From Polytrichum commune (Eukaryota > Streptophyta > Polytrichopsida > Polytrichales > Polytrichaceae), in the NCBI GenBank assembly GCA_950295325.1, contig OX485804.1, positions 60,356,533-60,420,532 on the forward strand: DNA of 64,000 nucleotides, in the 5' to 3' direction. Below the pieces are notes generated by a model. That model did not search any database and was not told where the DNA came from. It saw only the letters and a program-made list of their open reading frames with translations. Positions 1 through 11,708 of this stretch are shown here, in pieces; position 1 is the first letter of the stretch, and each line of letters begins with the position of its first letter. A program made the translations under genes and the position numbers.

Positions 1-42
1 GCCAATAGATTACATGGACATCAAAACATATTACGAGCAGAA

Positions 43-1014
43 ATGATTGCCATACACGAAGCACTAAGCATTATCAACACACAGTTTCCCAACGAACCCG
101 CATTCATATTCACAGATAGTCTAAATATATTATACCTACTTAACACCCAAATTAAACACCCCACACTTCATAATAGTCACCCAGACCAAACCACACTAGC
201 CTCCATGGTAAAAATTCTTCAAAAAAGGACACAACCAATTACACTATACAAAGTTAGAGCACACGTCAACATAGACGGCAATGAAAAAGCAGACAAACTA
301 GCAAAAAAAGGATTAGAATTAGAGCACAGAACTGCCGCCCACCCATACGAACATGCCCACGTCACCCCTTACTACTACCAAAAAGACGTATGGGCCTCGA
401 TGGAAGACGTTCCGGACAAAGGCCCAGTTAGATTTCTAGAAAAACAAATTAAAACATATGATAGGGAAACGAACCTAGCAATCATGGCTACACAAACCCC
501 CAACACCCGTAAATGGACAGAAAACATAGATATAGACAACGAGCTGTCGAACGAATTCTGGACAAATCCCGCTATCACCGACAAACAAAAATCATGCCTC
601 ATCAAATTCCGCACAGGAACCTACATGGGTAATGCGAGAAAACAAATGTTCTTTGGCCACCAAAGATTTCCCACTATCACGTGCCCCATATGCAACTCAA
701 ATGAACCAGATACATGGATACATGTATTACTTACATGTAAACACCAACATATACACTCACTTAGAGTTAAAAGACATAACAAAGCAGTCGGAGAAATTAG
801 GAAGCTCCTAATCTCATCAGAAAAATCCCGATGCTTTACTCTCATGAATGTTGGCACCTTCAATAACAATCCCCAAGAAAACACAGTCCCCAATTGGCTA
901 CTCCCCTGCACATGTAGTACACAAAGATGTCACTGCAACGCAAGATTTAGACCTGATATCCTATGTGTTAAAGGACTACCATATCAAAATGCCCCCCCCC
1001 CCCAACGATGTTGA
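43..1014 (+). pseudogene. LINE ORF2 fragment: RNase H and zinc-knuckle
   Basis: This is an open frame of 323 codons whose true start lies upstream of the window (the Glu codon before the first ATG is the first catalytic acid of RNase H). The RNase H signature is clear: FTDS near residue 25 holds a catalytic Asp, and RAHVNIDGNEKADKLAKKG near residues 73-91 holds the conserved His and the last Asp. The zinc-knuckle CPIC...H...C starts at residue 214 and is followed by KRHNKAVGEI, a layout typical of plant LINE polymerases. A second cysteine cluster (CTCSTQRCHC) follows near residue 288. The frame is lost in a run of 12 C at 992-1003, and the protein then continues in the +1 frame. Without upstream sequence I cannot say whether the element was otherwise intact. 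Confidence 0.8.
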
Positions 1015-1360
1015 CCCTAACCTTACCATACAATTCATTGAATTCACATATTGCAATGACAGATTCTCCCCAGAAGCAATTGAAGCAAAAAATAACAAAT
1101 ACAGCCCACTAATTGCCAGCATTGCTTCCAAAGGATGGAAAATCGAACCACTTATTGTCATCACTGCTGGTGCCAGAGCGACTGCCCACACCCCATCTAT
1201 GAAAGCACTAGAGACCAACTTCAAAATACCTATGGCCACCATCAAAAATACCTTCAAAAACATTAACACCATTGCAATACAATATGCTATGTCTATTCTC
1301 CTCCATAAAAGGAGAATTGAAAACCACCAACCACTCCCCCAAAATCCAGACCCCCCATAA
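1004..1360 (+). pseudogene. LINE ORF2 C-terminal domain, shifted frame
   Basis: Directly after the poly-C run the next frame encodes about 118 residues without a stop, ending at TAA 1358-1360. It contains TIQFIEFTYCNDRF, then KYSPLIASIASKGWKIEPL and ITAGARATAHTPSM. I recognise this segment as the C-terminal domain that follows the zinc-knuckle in one plant LINE family. Its function is not known to me. Because it continues the upstream protein with no gap, the two frames were one gene. The break is a single indel in the homopolymer, either a real mutation or a sequencing error. Confidence 0.7.
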
Positions 1361-1571
1361 TTCAGAACTTAAAAGTTAGGGTAAGGGGCAAGGGGTATTA
1401 TATTATGCGTAGTTACATTACTGGTTTCTTGTGTCTAAAGTGTCTACTCCCGAAAGGGGGGAATAGATCTTCTCCTTCATACCTCTGTCTTGTGGGCTTG
1501 GGATTGAAGGTAGATCGAACAGACACTTAATTCACGTCGGTCTCCTTCGGAGACCGAAGTTGTTATTATTA

Positions 1572-3005
1572 TTTCTTGGGCCCACATGAATGAACCCACT
1601 AAGCTTAATAATGTTATGTACATTGATTGGAACATCTTTTTTTCATTTTCAAAGGAATTTGAATTTGAATTTATTTATTAATAATAATTAAAAAACCATA
1701 ACAATGAAAAACCCTCATATCTATCTTAGCAATGCTCATAAGGGAGTCAAATAGAGGAAGGGAGATGAAAAGGATTCATGAGGAGACCAATGGACCATCA
1801 CCCTAGGTCCACCTGGAGACCTAGTTGGAATTTAGGTTACACCTAAGGTAGTTGAGGCTAATGTGGACACCTTCAACTTTGTGGAAACATCTAGCCAATG
1901 GATTTCATCATTAGAAGCTTCAACATGTCAGCAATTGCGAATCAAGACCAATTTTTTTGAAATTGTTGACATTGGAGTTGAAAAAAGTGTTGATCTAGGC
2001 TTCAGAATCAAAGATTGCATGCTTCCCAATATAGGGTGGGGGGGGATTCTTTTAAGTTGAATGCCAACATTGGATGTGTCATGTCTCTAGAGTGGTCACA
2101 AGTAATGCAAAATGTTGCCGGATTGGCTTTTCATTATAGAATACAATACAATACAAGTTGGTCGGCACCTCACATCCACATGCCGCCTCCTCATTTGCCC
2201 AAGTTGCCACCTCCTAATTTGCCCACCTTGACTATAAAATTCAAGCATGTATAGCTCGGTGTGTAGCACTCCTTATTATGGGGGATTGTAGGCGTAGTTT
2301 GACTTTTGCGAAGGTGACTAACCCAAATATTATCAAGGGGGGGGGGGGGGACAGCTAAATCACCATGTATTGCTCACCCATCGAATTAGAGCCAAAAATA
2401 GGTGTCCAATTAAGAAGCTAACCGAATTAGCCTCATCTACCTTACCTTTGAAGGTGTGTTGTAAGGTTCTCATATGTTGAATTATGTATGGCATCAATCT
2501 TTGTAGTTGTAGGACCTATGTAGTTAGTTAAGGAAACAATAAACATGCACTTCTAACCATGACTAGATCAGGGAAAGTCAAATTTTCAATATGGTTTTGT
2601 TGATGGTTCTTTATAGATTTGCTAATGCAACTTAAATTAAAGGACAAAAATTTGATCAATCGAAGATGGAGAACAAACAAAACGAGCCAAATACTATTGA
2701 CATACCTTAGTGCTAGTGCCTTGCTCTTAGAGGTGTAATCAAAACTTATGTAAGCTACATTGATATGCGTAATTAGGTTACCTTCGCAAACATGTTGCCT
2801 CTTTCCCCATGCAAATTAGGATCAAAATGACATCACAAGAACTTACATATTTGTTTATCAATTTGCATGCCAACCACTATAAAATACTATTTCATGCATT
2901 TTGTTCCTATGGTAACAAAAACTTAAACTAGTGTGGAATGTCAATAAACAAGCATGGGCGAGCCTAATTGCACATATCAATATAGCTCTTACAACATCCC
3001 ACTAG
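1572..3005. other. Non-coding AT-rich stretch
   Basis: No gene is supported. The small open frames (for example 1863-2060 and 2015-2254) have no recognisable domain. A poly-G run lies at about 2336-2350. Bases 1573-1620 (TTGGGCCCACATGAATGAAC and on to AATAATGTTATG) are a copy of a short motif that recurs as an inverted pair at 5296-5425. Confidence 0.5.
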
Positions 3006-3010
3006 CATGG

Positions 3011-4278
3011 TGTGAGTCCAAAATTGATGCCCACATTGGTTGTTAACACTTGTAAAACATTACAAGTGGTGTTTTGGTGATTTATGATTATTCACAAAAA
3101 TATAAAAAGAGTGAAGCTTGAAGAAAGCTTAGTTTGAATCATTAGGCTTTTGTGGAGTGGATTTAAGTAGGAGAAGGACAAACCTTGGTAAAGTGTGGTA
3201 GGTAGAAAACCAAGGTTAGTTAAATGTTTGAATTAGGATCCTTGTTGATCATTTGAGGGAGGAAGGCTTAGGAGATAGGATAAAAGCCTACAAAGTAGGA
3301 GGAAATCTCGAGGGCTTATCGTGAGCCTTGAGGGTGCTCACCCCCTCAAACTCACTATATAATCCCTCATTCTTCCCTCACTCATCATCTCTTTCCTTCG
3401 TGCTCCTTGGCACTCCACGTGTTATAAGTGTGGGAGCGTGGGAAGCAAGATAGGAGCATGTGTGTGTGCATGGATGTAAGGTTAGGAGCCAAGGCTAGTT
3501 GGCCTTGAAGAGGGTTTGACCTCTTGTTAGTAATAGTTGGGCGTGAATGATTTAAAGTTCAATTTATGGCTTTGTTTGAATACTTGGATTTACATTTATT
3601 AGCCTTATACTTATGCGGATGTGCAAAGTCTCTTATTGGAGCATTTAGTTTTGTTGGACTTCATATGAATTTTTGAGAGCCAAAAAACCGAGACTATGTC
3701 CAAACTTCCAAAAACTAGTGAAAAAATGTAGATTCAAAGGGAACAGCGTAGAATTGCGACCATATACTTTGTGGCAGTAGAAATATTATTGCATATTCAT
3801 GTAGAGGACTTCATTACCTATCCATGGATACCAAGAACTCATTTTTTGGACTTCATATGAATTTTTGAGAGCCAAAAAACCGAGACTATGTCCAAACTTC
3901 CAAAAACTAGTGAAAAAATGTAGGTTCAAAGGGAACAACGTAGAATTGCGACCATATACTTTGTGGCAGTAGAAATATTATTGCATATTCATGTAGAGGA
4001 CTTCATTACCTATCCATGGATACTAAGAACTCATTTTTTGGACTTCATATGAATTTTTGAGAGCCAAAAAACCGAGACTATGTCCAAACTTCCAAACTTC
4101 CAAACTTCGAGATTAAGGAGTGTAAGAAGACATAGTATAGACTTGGCTAAGTTGCGTATATTCCAACGATAGATTGGAATCATACATTGTGTTACAAAGA
4201 GAGAAATCTCTACATGTCATTATAAACTTCTCCATTCGGGCTAGGACGAAATTGAAGGGTGGAGGCTTTTTGGTGACA
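3011..4278 (+). mobile_element. Solo LTR, copy 1 (family with internal minisatellite)
   Basis: The element starts TGTGAGTCC and ends GGTGACA, and is flanked by the perfect 5-bp direct repeat CATGG (3006-3010 and 4279-4283). TG...CA ends with a 5-bp target duplication are the signature of an LTR retrotransposon. The internal region is absent, so this is a solo LTR of 1268 bp. It shares its 5' part (GTGAGTCCAAAATTGATGCC), the block TGATTATTCACAAAAATATA, and its 3' end (GGGCTAGGACG...GAAGGGTGG) with the copies at 9598-10697 and 58325-60187. A TATA-like CTATATAATC lies at about 3354. Most of its third quarter is a 192-bp tandem repeat. Confidence 0.85.
3654..4101 (+). repeat. 192-bp tandem repeat inside solo LTR copy 1
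   Basis: Two complete, almost identical 192-bp units (3654-3845 and 3846-4037) and a third partial unit (4038-4101). Each begins TTGGACTTCATATGAATTTT. The partial unit ends in a small expansion of CAAACTTC. The near identity of the units points to recent duplication. Confidence 0.95.
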
Positions 4279-4283
4279 CATGG

Positions 4284-5290
4284 GTACCACCAAAGTGTTC
4301 CCACCCCTCTTGGCGTCCCCATCTGAGGTGATCTCGGCAGTCCAGAAGAAGGTCCCCTAGTCCTAGCACAAGGATTGCCAGAGCCCCCTTGGACCCGGTT
4401 TGGAGGCCCACTAGGTACCAACTAACCGTACATTGGTTCCTTGGAGGCAAGGGGTTAGGCATCCAACAAGAAACGAGTGTATGGGTTGGTTCACCCAAGT
4501 CCCAAGTACCCAACTTGGTGGAGACACTCTTAGTTCATGCTCCAGCTACACTTAATTGACTTAATGGTGTGGGGCACCATTTTGAGTTACTTGTTGCTAT
4601 ATTTTTTTGATGCTATTATCATTTTTATCAAGTAAGTAATATCGTGTTCTTAGATGCACATACTAACTATTTACGTAGTTTGAGTAAAAAAAACATAAGC
4701 TAAGCAAAATGTTATAGCAATGTGGAACTCCAAATAGTCACCCACACTAACATGACAATTTAGTGTATTGTTTGGTGATTTAACGTGTGGTGATGTCCTA
4801 GAATAAGTTAAGGAACTGAGGCCTTACAGTATCACCTTCCTTTTGGTGACGCTTATTTTTCATCTTGAAGCCATCAACAAGTGAGTGACATGATGCCATC
4901 AAATGAGTCATTAATTGTTAAAAGTAATTAATCATATGCGGCAACAAGTTCAAAATAGCAAAGCTTTGGCCATTCATAGTAGTTGTGTAAGAAGGATGCA
5001 AAAACACTTGTAGAAGAGCACCAACTTTGGCCAATCACACCAGCTAATTGGGGATTTATCCACTCAACGAGGCAGTCTAAGAAGTGGTCCACAAAAGGGG
5101 GACAACACCTTCATTTAATAGAGGACCCTCACCTGCAATAAGGTTGATTTTGTGGTGATTCTCACCTAGCAATCCAACATTAATACCCCCCCCACCCCCC
5201 AAGTGAAGAGGAAAATACTCTTTCCTTAAGACAACTTTGTGGAATTTATGTAGGTGGCATATGAATTTATTACTTTTTGAATTTTTTCGT
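4284..5290. other. Non-coding region
   Basis: No supportable gene. The frames on the minus strand at 4113-4513 are proline-rich but match no domain and overlap the LTR end. Bases 5187-5202 hold C-rich homopolymers. Confidence 0.4.
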
Positions 5291-5295
5291 AGACT

Positions 5296-5425
5296 TCGTA
5301 ACATTATCATCCCATTGCGTTCGTTCATGTGGGTCCAAGAATACAACCATGAGAATGTGCACTAGCTATAGCATCCCATGATCATATTCTCAGGGCCCAC
5401 ATGAACGAGATAATAATGTTATGTA
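5296..5425. repeat. Short inverted repeat with GGGCCCACATGAACGA arms
   Basis: Left arm at 5296-5340 (CGTAACATTATCATCCC ... TTCATGTGGGTCC) is the reverse complement of the right arm at 5389-5425 (TCAGGGCCCACATGAACGAG ... AATAATGTTATGTAG), with a loop of about 50 bp. A third copy of the arm lies at 1573-1620, immediately after the LINE tail. It looks like the terminal repeat of a small foldback element. Confidence 0.55.
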
Positions 5426-5519
5426 GAATTGCTAATTGTTAATAGAAACTTTTTCTATTGCTAGAATTGCTAATTAACCTGCTAGAAATAGAAAAACGTT
5501 TCTTAATGTGTTGCTTTAA

Positions 5520-5820
5520 GGCCTCAGTAGCTTAGTGAGTGCAGTGAAGTGCAGTGAGGCTAAGAAAAAGAGTAACTTAGTTGGAATTTGCCACTTTCGA
5601 GGTCCTCCGGTTTGGAGTTCAGACAGAGTGAGTCCTGTTCCTCAATAATATATATCACTAAGCTCTTACTTTCAATCAGGAGACTGGGAGTAGGCTAGGC
5701 TAGGCTAGGGTTGGAAGCAAAGCAGTAAAGTAGTGCCCACGCGGCATTGAAGCTGTGTTGAATCGAACGCCGATCTCATCCTTTGGGTCACACCCGTTCA
5801 AAAACGCTGCTTCCGAAACC
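5520..5820. repeat. Possible tRNA-derived SINE
   Basis: The plus strand begins with TAGCTTAGTGAGTGC, close to a pol III box A. The minus strand around 5760 reads GCGTTCGATTCAA, close to a box B. The two signals are on opposite strands, so they do not form one promoter. A TAGGC pentamer run (about 5693-5709) lies between them. I see no tail or target duplication. This is a weak call. Confidence 0.2.
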
Positions 5821-5849
5821 GAGTATGTATGGGAAGCCAAGATAAGAAG

Positions 5850-6695
5850 AATTCTTGGCTTCACATGTGCCTAGCTTTGAGGAGTTTGATTTCAAGGTGG
5901 CTGCCTCTTTTATTGAGTATAAATGTGTGTTTTCAACTCCAATCTAAGACAACGGGTTTGCAAGGTTTGAAAATCTTTGTTTTCCAATTAGAGTCACAAA
6001 TTTATTACATTTTAAACCAACCTTGAAACTAAGCTCCTCCAAGCTAGGCACATGTCAAGGTCAAATCTCTTTTACCTTGGTTCACTAGTTTCCATTTCGA
6101 AAACACTAGCTTTGAAACAAAGTTTGATAAGTTTGACAAGGTAGGAGAATTTTGAGCTTCGCATGTGCCTAGCTTTGAGGAGTTTAATTTCAAGGTTGGT
6201 GCCTCTTTCATTGAGTATAAATGTGCGTTTTCAACTCCAATCTAAGACGGCGGTTTTGCAAGGCTTAAGATCTTCGTTTTCCAATTAGAATCACAAAATC
6301 ACATTGTAGACCAACCTTGAAACTAAGCTCCTCCGAGCTAGGCATATGTCAAGGCCAAACTTCTTTTACCTTGGTCCATTGGTCTCCATTTCAAAAACAC
6401 GAGTTTTGAAAGAAAGTTTGATGAGCCAAGGTAGAAGAATTTTGACCTTGACATGTGCCTAGACTTGAGGAGCTTGGTTTCCATGTTGGCCCCATTTTTT
6501 TTATTGGGCATTGATGATTGTTTTTAATTCCGATCCAAGATGGCATTTTGTAAGGCTTTAAACCTCTGTGTTTTTTTTTTAAAAATAAAATAAATCAATC
6601 TCATTTAAAAACATAGAGTTTTATCTACAAAGAGAGTAACCAACATGGAAACCAAGCTCCGCAAGGTTAGGCACATGTCAAGACCAAAATTGTTT
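5850..6695. repeat. Three tandem foldback units of about 290 bp
   Basis: The phrase ACATGTGCCTAG occurs at about 5863, 6160 (as GCATGTGCCTAG) and 6448, a period of 295 then 288 bp. In each unit it opens a left arm (CTTTGAGGAGTTTGATTTCA) that is repeated in inverse orientation some 170-190 bp later (GAAACTAAGCTCCTCCAAGC ... TAGGCACATGTCAAG). Each unit is therefore a long hairpin, joined by spacers of about 85 bp. The third unit is the most diverged and is expanded by a poly-T/AAAT patch. No protein-coding capacity is seen. Confidence 0.8.
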
Positions 6696-9592
6696 TACCT
6701 TTGCCCACCAAACTCCATTTCAAATGTGTGTGGACTCCCCTTCAAGCGTATGGTTATACTTACCAAAGGCAGCATGCCAAGATCACCTCTATCAAATCAT
6801 GTGGATGATGACTTCTTCTTCTTCTTCGTCTTCAATTCGTCAATTTGGGTCGCTCCAAGCACTCGGGGTTGTTGGTTATAACATTTGACATAACTAATAG
6901 CGTCTAAGGAGAGGGTGCAACACCATCACTGAGTTAATAGTTCAATATTATGAATAGGGTGCATGTGTAGGTGCCAGGCCCACCACGCTAAAGCCTAGCC
7001 TAGGAGACATGTCAAATTTCAATCAAGCTAACGCAATTTTGGTAGCTTGGCCAAGTTTTGGCATAAGGAATCGACTCACTATTTAAGAATTCAAGGGCTA
7101 CTCAAGGTCCCGCTCAACACAATATGATGTCACTCAAATGTCAACTTGAATTTGTCTCCCCCCCCCCATATACTTTCTAATATGCTTGATTTGATTTAGC
7201 CTTTGTGTTTCGGGTGCGTATTCTATACTATTACATAAACAATAATAACATTCATGGGTGGTAAATATTTTTTTTACATAACTATTGGCCTTATTCCAAC
7301 ATGTAAAATGACATATGCCAAGGATCAAACATCACGGTTCACAATAAATTTTTTCTATACTTTCATCTAAACTTACCTAACTTTCATTAATGAAACACAC
7401 TATGATATGTGCAAAGTCTTCATTTGAATCATTCTTTCGTTTGATTCATTTTGGGCTTGGCAATAAGTGATACCAATTGAACTCTTCCTTACCACATGTT
7501 TAGGCCATTTTTGTTTCCAACAACAATCTTGGAAATTGAAATGGAAATTTAATACATCTACTAGCCTCGTTATTTGTAGTTAGTTTGTTGCTATGACTGA
7601 AATAAACAAAACCCAGGGTATAAATTCTCAAGGAAGGTTTTACTAGTGTCTATTACAGGCATTTGTCACATTATAATTCATTAATCAGACAATAGGGTTG
7701 CTATCTTCACTCTAAAACATCTCTTATCCATCTTTTATTCTCCCCTCCCTCAAGGTTTCCTCTCACTATTTCCTATTCAGTGGGGTATGTGTGTCAGTCT
7801 CACTAAGTAATCATTTCGTCATGAGATTGTATAACAATAGTCTTTCAAGAACAATAGTCTTTGAGAAGCACAATTGTCCTTTGTAACCATTGGCCAATGC
7901 ATCTTCAAATCACAACAACTCCTTCATTAATTGGTAATGTTAATTTCAATACATGACAAATTGTGTATTTCTTAATTCTAAAATTTAATCATTACTCACA
8001 ACTTATGCAACTAACAACAATCGTCAAAGTCAAGCTATAGTCTTGATTGCCCTGCACAACGTGCAACAACAACAACTAAGGTAACACACAAGACAATTGT
8101 TGATCTAGTTAACTTGCACTTCATACTCAAAGATCTCGTCTCTAGACTATGTAATCATATAAAACTCCAATGGAATCTAGGACAACTTATGCCTTGATCG
8201 CCTTTATAATCCAAAGCTTATCCTAATTCAAAAACACTTAATCAACTTAATCTCTCATTTCCACCATTAATCAACTGATCAGAATTGATTTCTCATCACT
8301 TCAACTAATTGGGGATTCTCTCATTACATTGACTTGACTAATTTCACTTTTACCAGCCTATAGTGTTTGCTTCAACTATAGTCACACTCGGCTGAACAAT
8401 ATTCTCTTTATTCTTCCTCACTACCTCTCACAGGCTCAACAATAGTCAATCGCTTCACTTCACGGACTGACACTTGGTCGTTTGTCTTCCCTACATTACC
8501 TATTGCAGGCTAACAATAGTCCATAGTTTGACTCTTGGCTTACCACCCGGCCTTCTGACTCCCTCTCTCAGGGTTTGCCTCTCACAGGACTTATCCTCTC
8601 TCTCAACTCCCTTGGTCTCTCTGTGCCTCTCTCTCAGGGCTACTTAGACTATCATTCAACCATGCCCTTTGTTTAACAATTACCTCACTCGATGATAATT
8701 CTACTTCTTCACCCTTTGCTTTAGGTTAACACCCTATGCTCATAGTTTGACTAAATTCCTCATTCTTCACATTCAAATCACTCGGTTTCTTTCAAACAGA
8801 AGGTAATTCCGCGCTTGGATCATAGTTCGCTCACATAACAATCTTCTCGTTCCTAGTTTACCGTTCCAGTAGGCTCAACTGTGTTCGAGAACTCTCGCTT
8901 CGACAATGGTACACAATATTCACTCTCATCTGCCAATAGTTTTCACTCTGAATCTCCCTCTCTACTTCCTCATTCCTCTCAGATTTCTCCATTATCACTC
9001 ACTTTCTCATTGCTTATTCCTCTTTCTCATTCGCAACCTCTTTCACTCAAAGGTTGATTAATTCTCTCTTAATTTCTCGCATTGCTCTCCGCAATTTATG
9101 CACACTTAATTTCACTCGCAATGTCAGATTTAGTCAACAACAATTTTTACAGCTGACAATCATCTACCACATTACTCTTATCAATTTTGCTTCACACTCT
9201 GACTCGCTCAATTACACTCACAAACTCATGCTCTCACAATTCTGATTCACTCGTTTCCTCTCACGATCTCAAACTTTAATCAATTGCAATTACAACAATA
9301 GGCAATAATTTCCCCTTTCTCATTCACTCAATTGACTCAGATGCACACTCTGACTTGCTTGACTACGCTCGCAAACTCACATAGACAATTGCAACTTCGA
9401 CAATGACCAATATTTTCATGATTCACATTACTCTTTTGAAACAGAAAACAGTTCGACCTACTTTGGCCGTTCAGTATACTCAAAATCCAAAATAAACAAC
9501 GTTCTTCAACAGAAACCAACGTCCCACAATCACTGCAGTGATCACTAAGTTTTACTCAAAAGATAGTTTAACAATGAACCTCGCCCGCTTAT
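6696..9592. other. Non-coding; CT-rich low-complexity region
   Basis: No gene is supported. From about 7660 to 9540 the plus strand is strongly C/T/A-biased. It repeats short phrases such as CAACAATAGTC, CTCACAGGCTCAACAATAGTC and CTCTCTCAGGG, which suggests an old degenerate tandem array. A C-run lies at 7158-7166. Confidence 0.4.
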
Positions 9593-9889
9593 GGTGTTGT
9601 GAGGCCAAACCGCCCACCCTTAAGCGTCCTAGTCCGGGTGAGGGAATGGATGTCACATTCGTGTTCGCATAACTCCATCTTACCAAATATGTGAGAATTC
9701 AATACATTTCTCATCGATTCGAGTACACCAATTTATTCCATCATAAGATTACAAGTGTTAAATAAACACTCTTCCCTATACTATTGCCATCTCACCCCCT
9801 TGGACCATTGCTTAAATACCACCCTAGTTTAAGGTATGAAACCCCACTATAAACCCAGCATTTTTCCTAGTTATCCCTAGCCAAGCATC

Positions 9890-10105
9890 CGCCTCCCTTA
9901 GCTGCGGCAGTTCCCAGCTAGTAATCCCAAGCTTCCTCCAACCTTAGCTGCGGCAGTCCAGCTAGTAATCCCAAGCTTCCTCCAACCTTAGCTGCGGCAG
10001 TCCAGCTAGTAATCCCAGGCTTCCTCCAACCTTAGCTGCGGCAGTCCAGCTAGTAATCCTAGGCTTCCTCCAACCTTAGCTGCGGCAATCCAGCTAGTAA
10101 TCCCT
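9890..10105 (-). repeat. 44-bp minisatellite inside solo LTR copy 2
   Basis: Five copies of a unit containing CTTAGCTGCGGCAGTCCAGC and TAGTAATCCCAAGCTTCCTC, at about 9897, 9944, 9988, 10032 and 10076 (period 44; the first unit is slightly longer). Measured from the LTR 5' end it lies at about 590-810, the same place as the different tandem repeats of the other two LTR copies. Confidence 0.9.
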
Positions 10106-10245
10106 TGTCTACTTAATCTCTAACAACCCCCTAACTAATTAATCTAACCAAACCTCACTAATCCTAATAAATTACTACCTAATTCCCACATTAATCAACT
10201 ATATTTCTAAGTTCCCCCTAATCAACTATATTTTCTACCACACTA

Positions 10246-10272
10246 CAACACACACACACACACCCACACACA

Positions 10273-10348
<76 letters not shown>
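10246..10348. repeat. (CA)n(GA)n microsatellite
   Basis: A CA tract (10246-10275) passes directly into about 36 GA dinucleotides (10277-10348). It lies inside solo LTR copy 2. Copy 3 has a CT-rich stretch (CCTCTCTCTCCC, about 58687-58705) at the corresponding place. Confidence 0.95.
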
Positions 10349-10351
<3 letters not shown>

Positions 10352-10702
10352 GAGGGAGGGCATCCAAACCACAACCTCCTTAGCCTTCTCCTACTTAGTA
10401 GGACCTTATCCTATCCACTAACTCCTATCCCCCTAAACCAACAAGAACATGTTCTAATTCAAACATTTAAACCAAAGGCACTTCCCCTTGCCTCATCAAA
10501 CACTACTCCTCTAATCAAAACACTCCCTAATGTCACTAAGCTTCTAATTAACCACACAAAATGGCTTAAGGCCTAAACATAAATCCACACTAAGCCTCAC
10601 TCTTTTTATACTTTTAATTGTTTCAATAACACTCCAAATACAATTCTAATTAAATTCTAAACATAAAACAAATATGAGCACTCATTTTGGGCTCATAGGT
10701 GT

Positions 10703-11705
10703 TGAGGGAGACAAGCCTATGGTTTAACTTTTCGCTCAATGAAATCAGAGAATACATGCCTTCCTCCCTCTCGCTAGCCCTCTTAGCTCGGCGGGGAAGA
10801 TGACGATAGTTTCTGTAACCGACTAAGGGTGCTTATGCCCATGCTAATAGTTATAACTACCTTTCTAGCATATAGTTTAATTATTTTCATCCATCTTTCA
10901 CTATCAGCTCATAGTTAAACTATTTGACCAAAAATTCGGCTCACATTATTCAATATGTGTGACCAAAGTAGTGTAATACACCTCAACACAAGCTCATCCG
11001 TATGAATTGAAATTAAGATCATATGTATTCCACTTCAAGCCTTATATAATTATCGTTGTGCTTTAGGGTTTAGCCTTCCACCTTTTCCATTTTAGCTTAA
11101 TACTCACTCTCTCTACATTTCATTTGCAAAGGGTTTGCCAACCCTATGCTCAAAGAATTGCAAGGCATCCACAATGATATCATTGTGCAAACGGCCGTTT
11201 TGAGACTCATGGCATGTTGCTTTGGACCTAATGCAGGCTTGTTACACTACTAGGAAGAGGAGGGGTTATCAATGTGTGGGACGTTGAAAGCTACACTAGA
11301 AAAGAAATTGAAATTGCCTCTTCAAATTAATGCTAAGATGTTGATTAGATTTCCATTGATCTGGATCAACCAAATGGGCGATGATTTAAGGTTTACATAA
11401 GGGTGTTGGTCCCTTCTTTTATAAATTGATATGACACTCTAAAAAAGGTATTAGTTACCCTTTGTATTATTCAGTATGTGTGAACTTGTATGGTTAATTC
11501 AGTTTTACTATTTACTTTTGGAGTAGATTTCAAAAGTTACCAAATCTTATGGGTTGTGGACATTCAACAACAATTTTTCTTTCAATGGCTTTTTCTTGAT
11601 TATTAAAAAAAAACACCTCTACCACAACAACTCCATCTGAGCAATATATGTTGCTTCCCTTATGTAGGTTATTTTGAAACCGCCCAGCACCGAATGCAAG
11701 GCCTC
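10703..11705. other. Non-coding region
   Basis: No gene, tandem array or terminal repeat recognised. Ordinary AT-rich sequence with scattered short frames. Confidence 0.4.
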
Positions 11706-11708
11706 TTA

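Larger units (their letters stand above)
1..1571 (+). mobile_element. 3' part of a non-LTR retrotransposon (LINE)
   Basis: The window opens inside the second open reading frame of a LINE. Seen in order: an RNase H domain, a zinc-knuckle, a long C-terminal domain after a frame change, then about 200 bp of 3' untranslated sequence. That sequence ends in a hairpin (CGGTCTCCTTCGGAGACCG, 1537-1555) and a short TTATTA tail. The reverse transcriptase lies outside the window. The minus-strand stub at 31249-31321 matches the last 60 bases of this 3' end, which shows that the hairpin region is the true 3' terminus. The family call rests on the domain order and on the 3' tail. Confidence 0.85.
9598..10697 (-). 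mobile_element. Solo LTR, copy 2 (minus strand)
   Basis: On the minus strand the element begins TATGAGCCCAAAATGAGTGC at 10697 and ends ...CACCCGGACTAGGACGCTTA...GGTTTGGCCTCACA at 9598. Both sides carry GGTGT (9593-9597 and 10698-10702), a perfect 5-bp target duplication. The first dinucleotide is TA rather than TG, explained by one G-to-A change. At 1100 bp it is the shortest of the three copies. It carries a (CA)n(GA)n block and a 44-bp minisatellite. No internal coding region remains. Confidence 0.85.

Noticed and set aside
4113..4513. Overlapping proline-rich minus-strand frames
   Set aside because: They straddle the end of a solo LTR and its flank and have no family resemblance.
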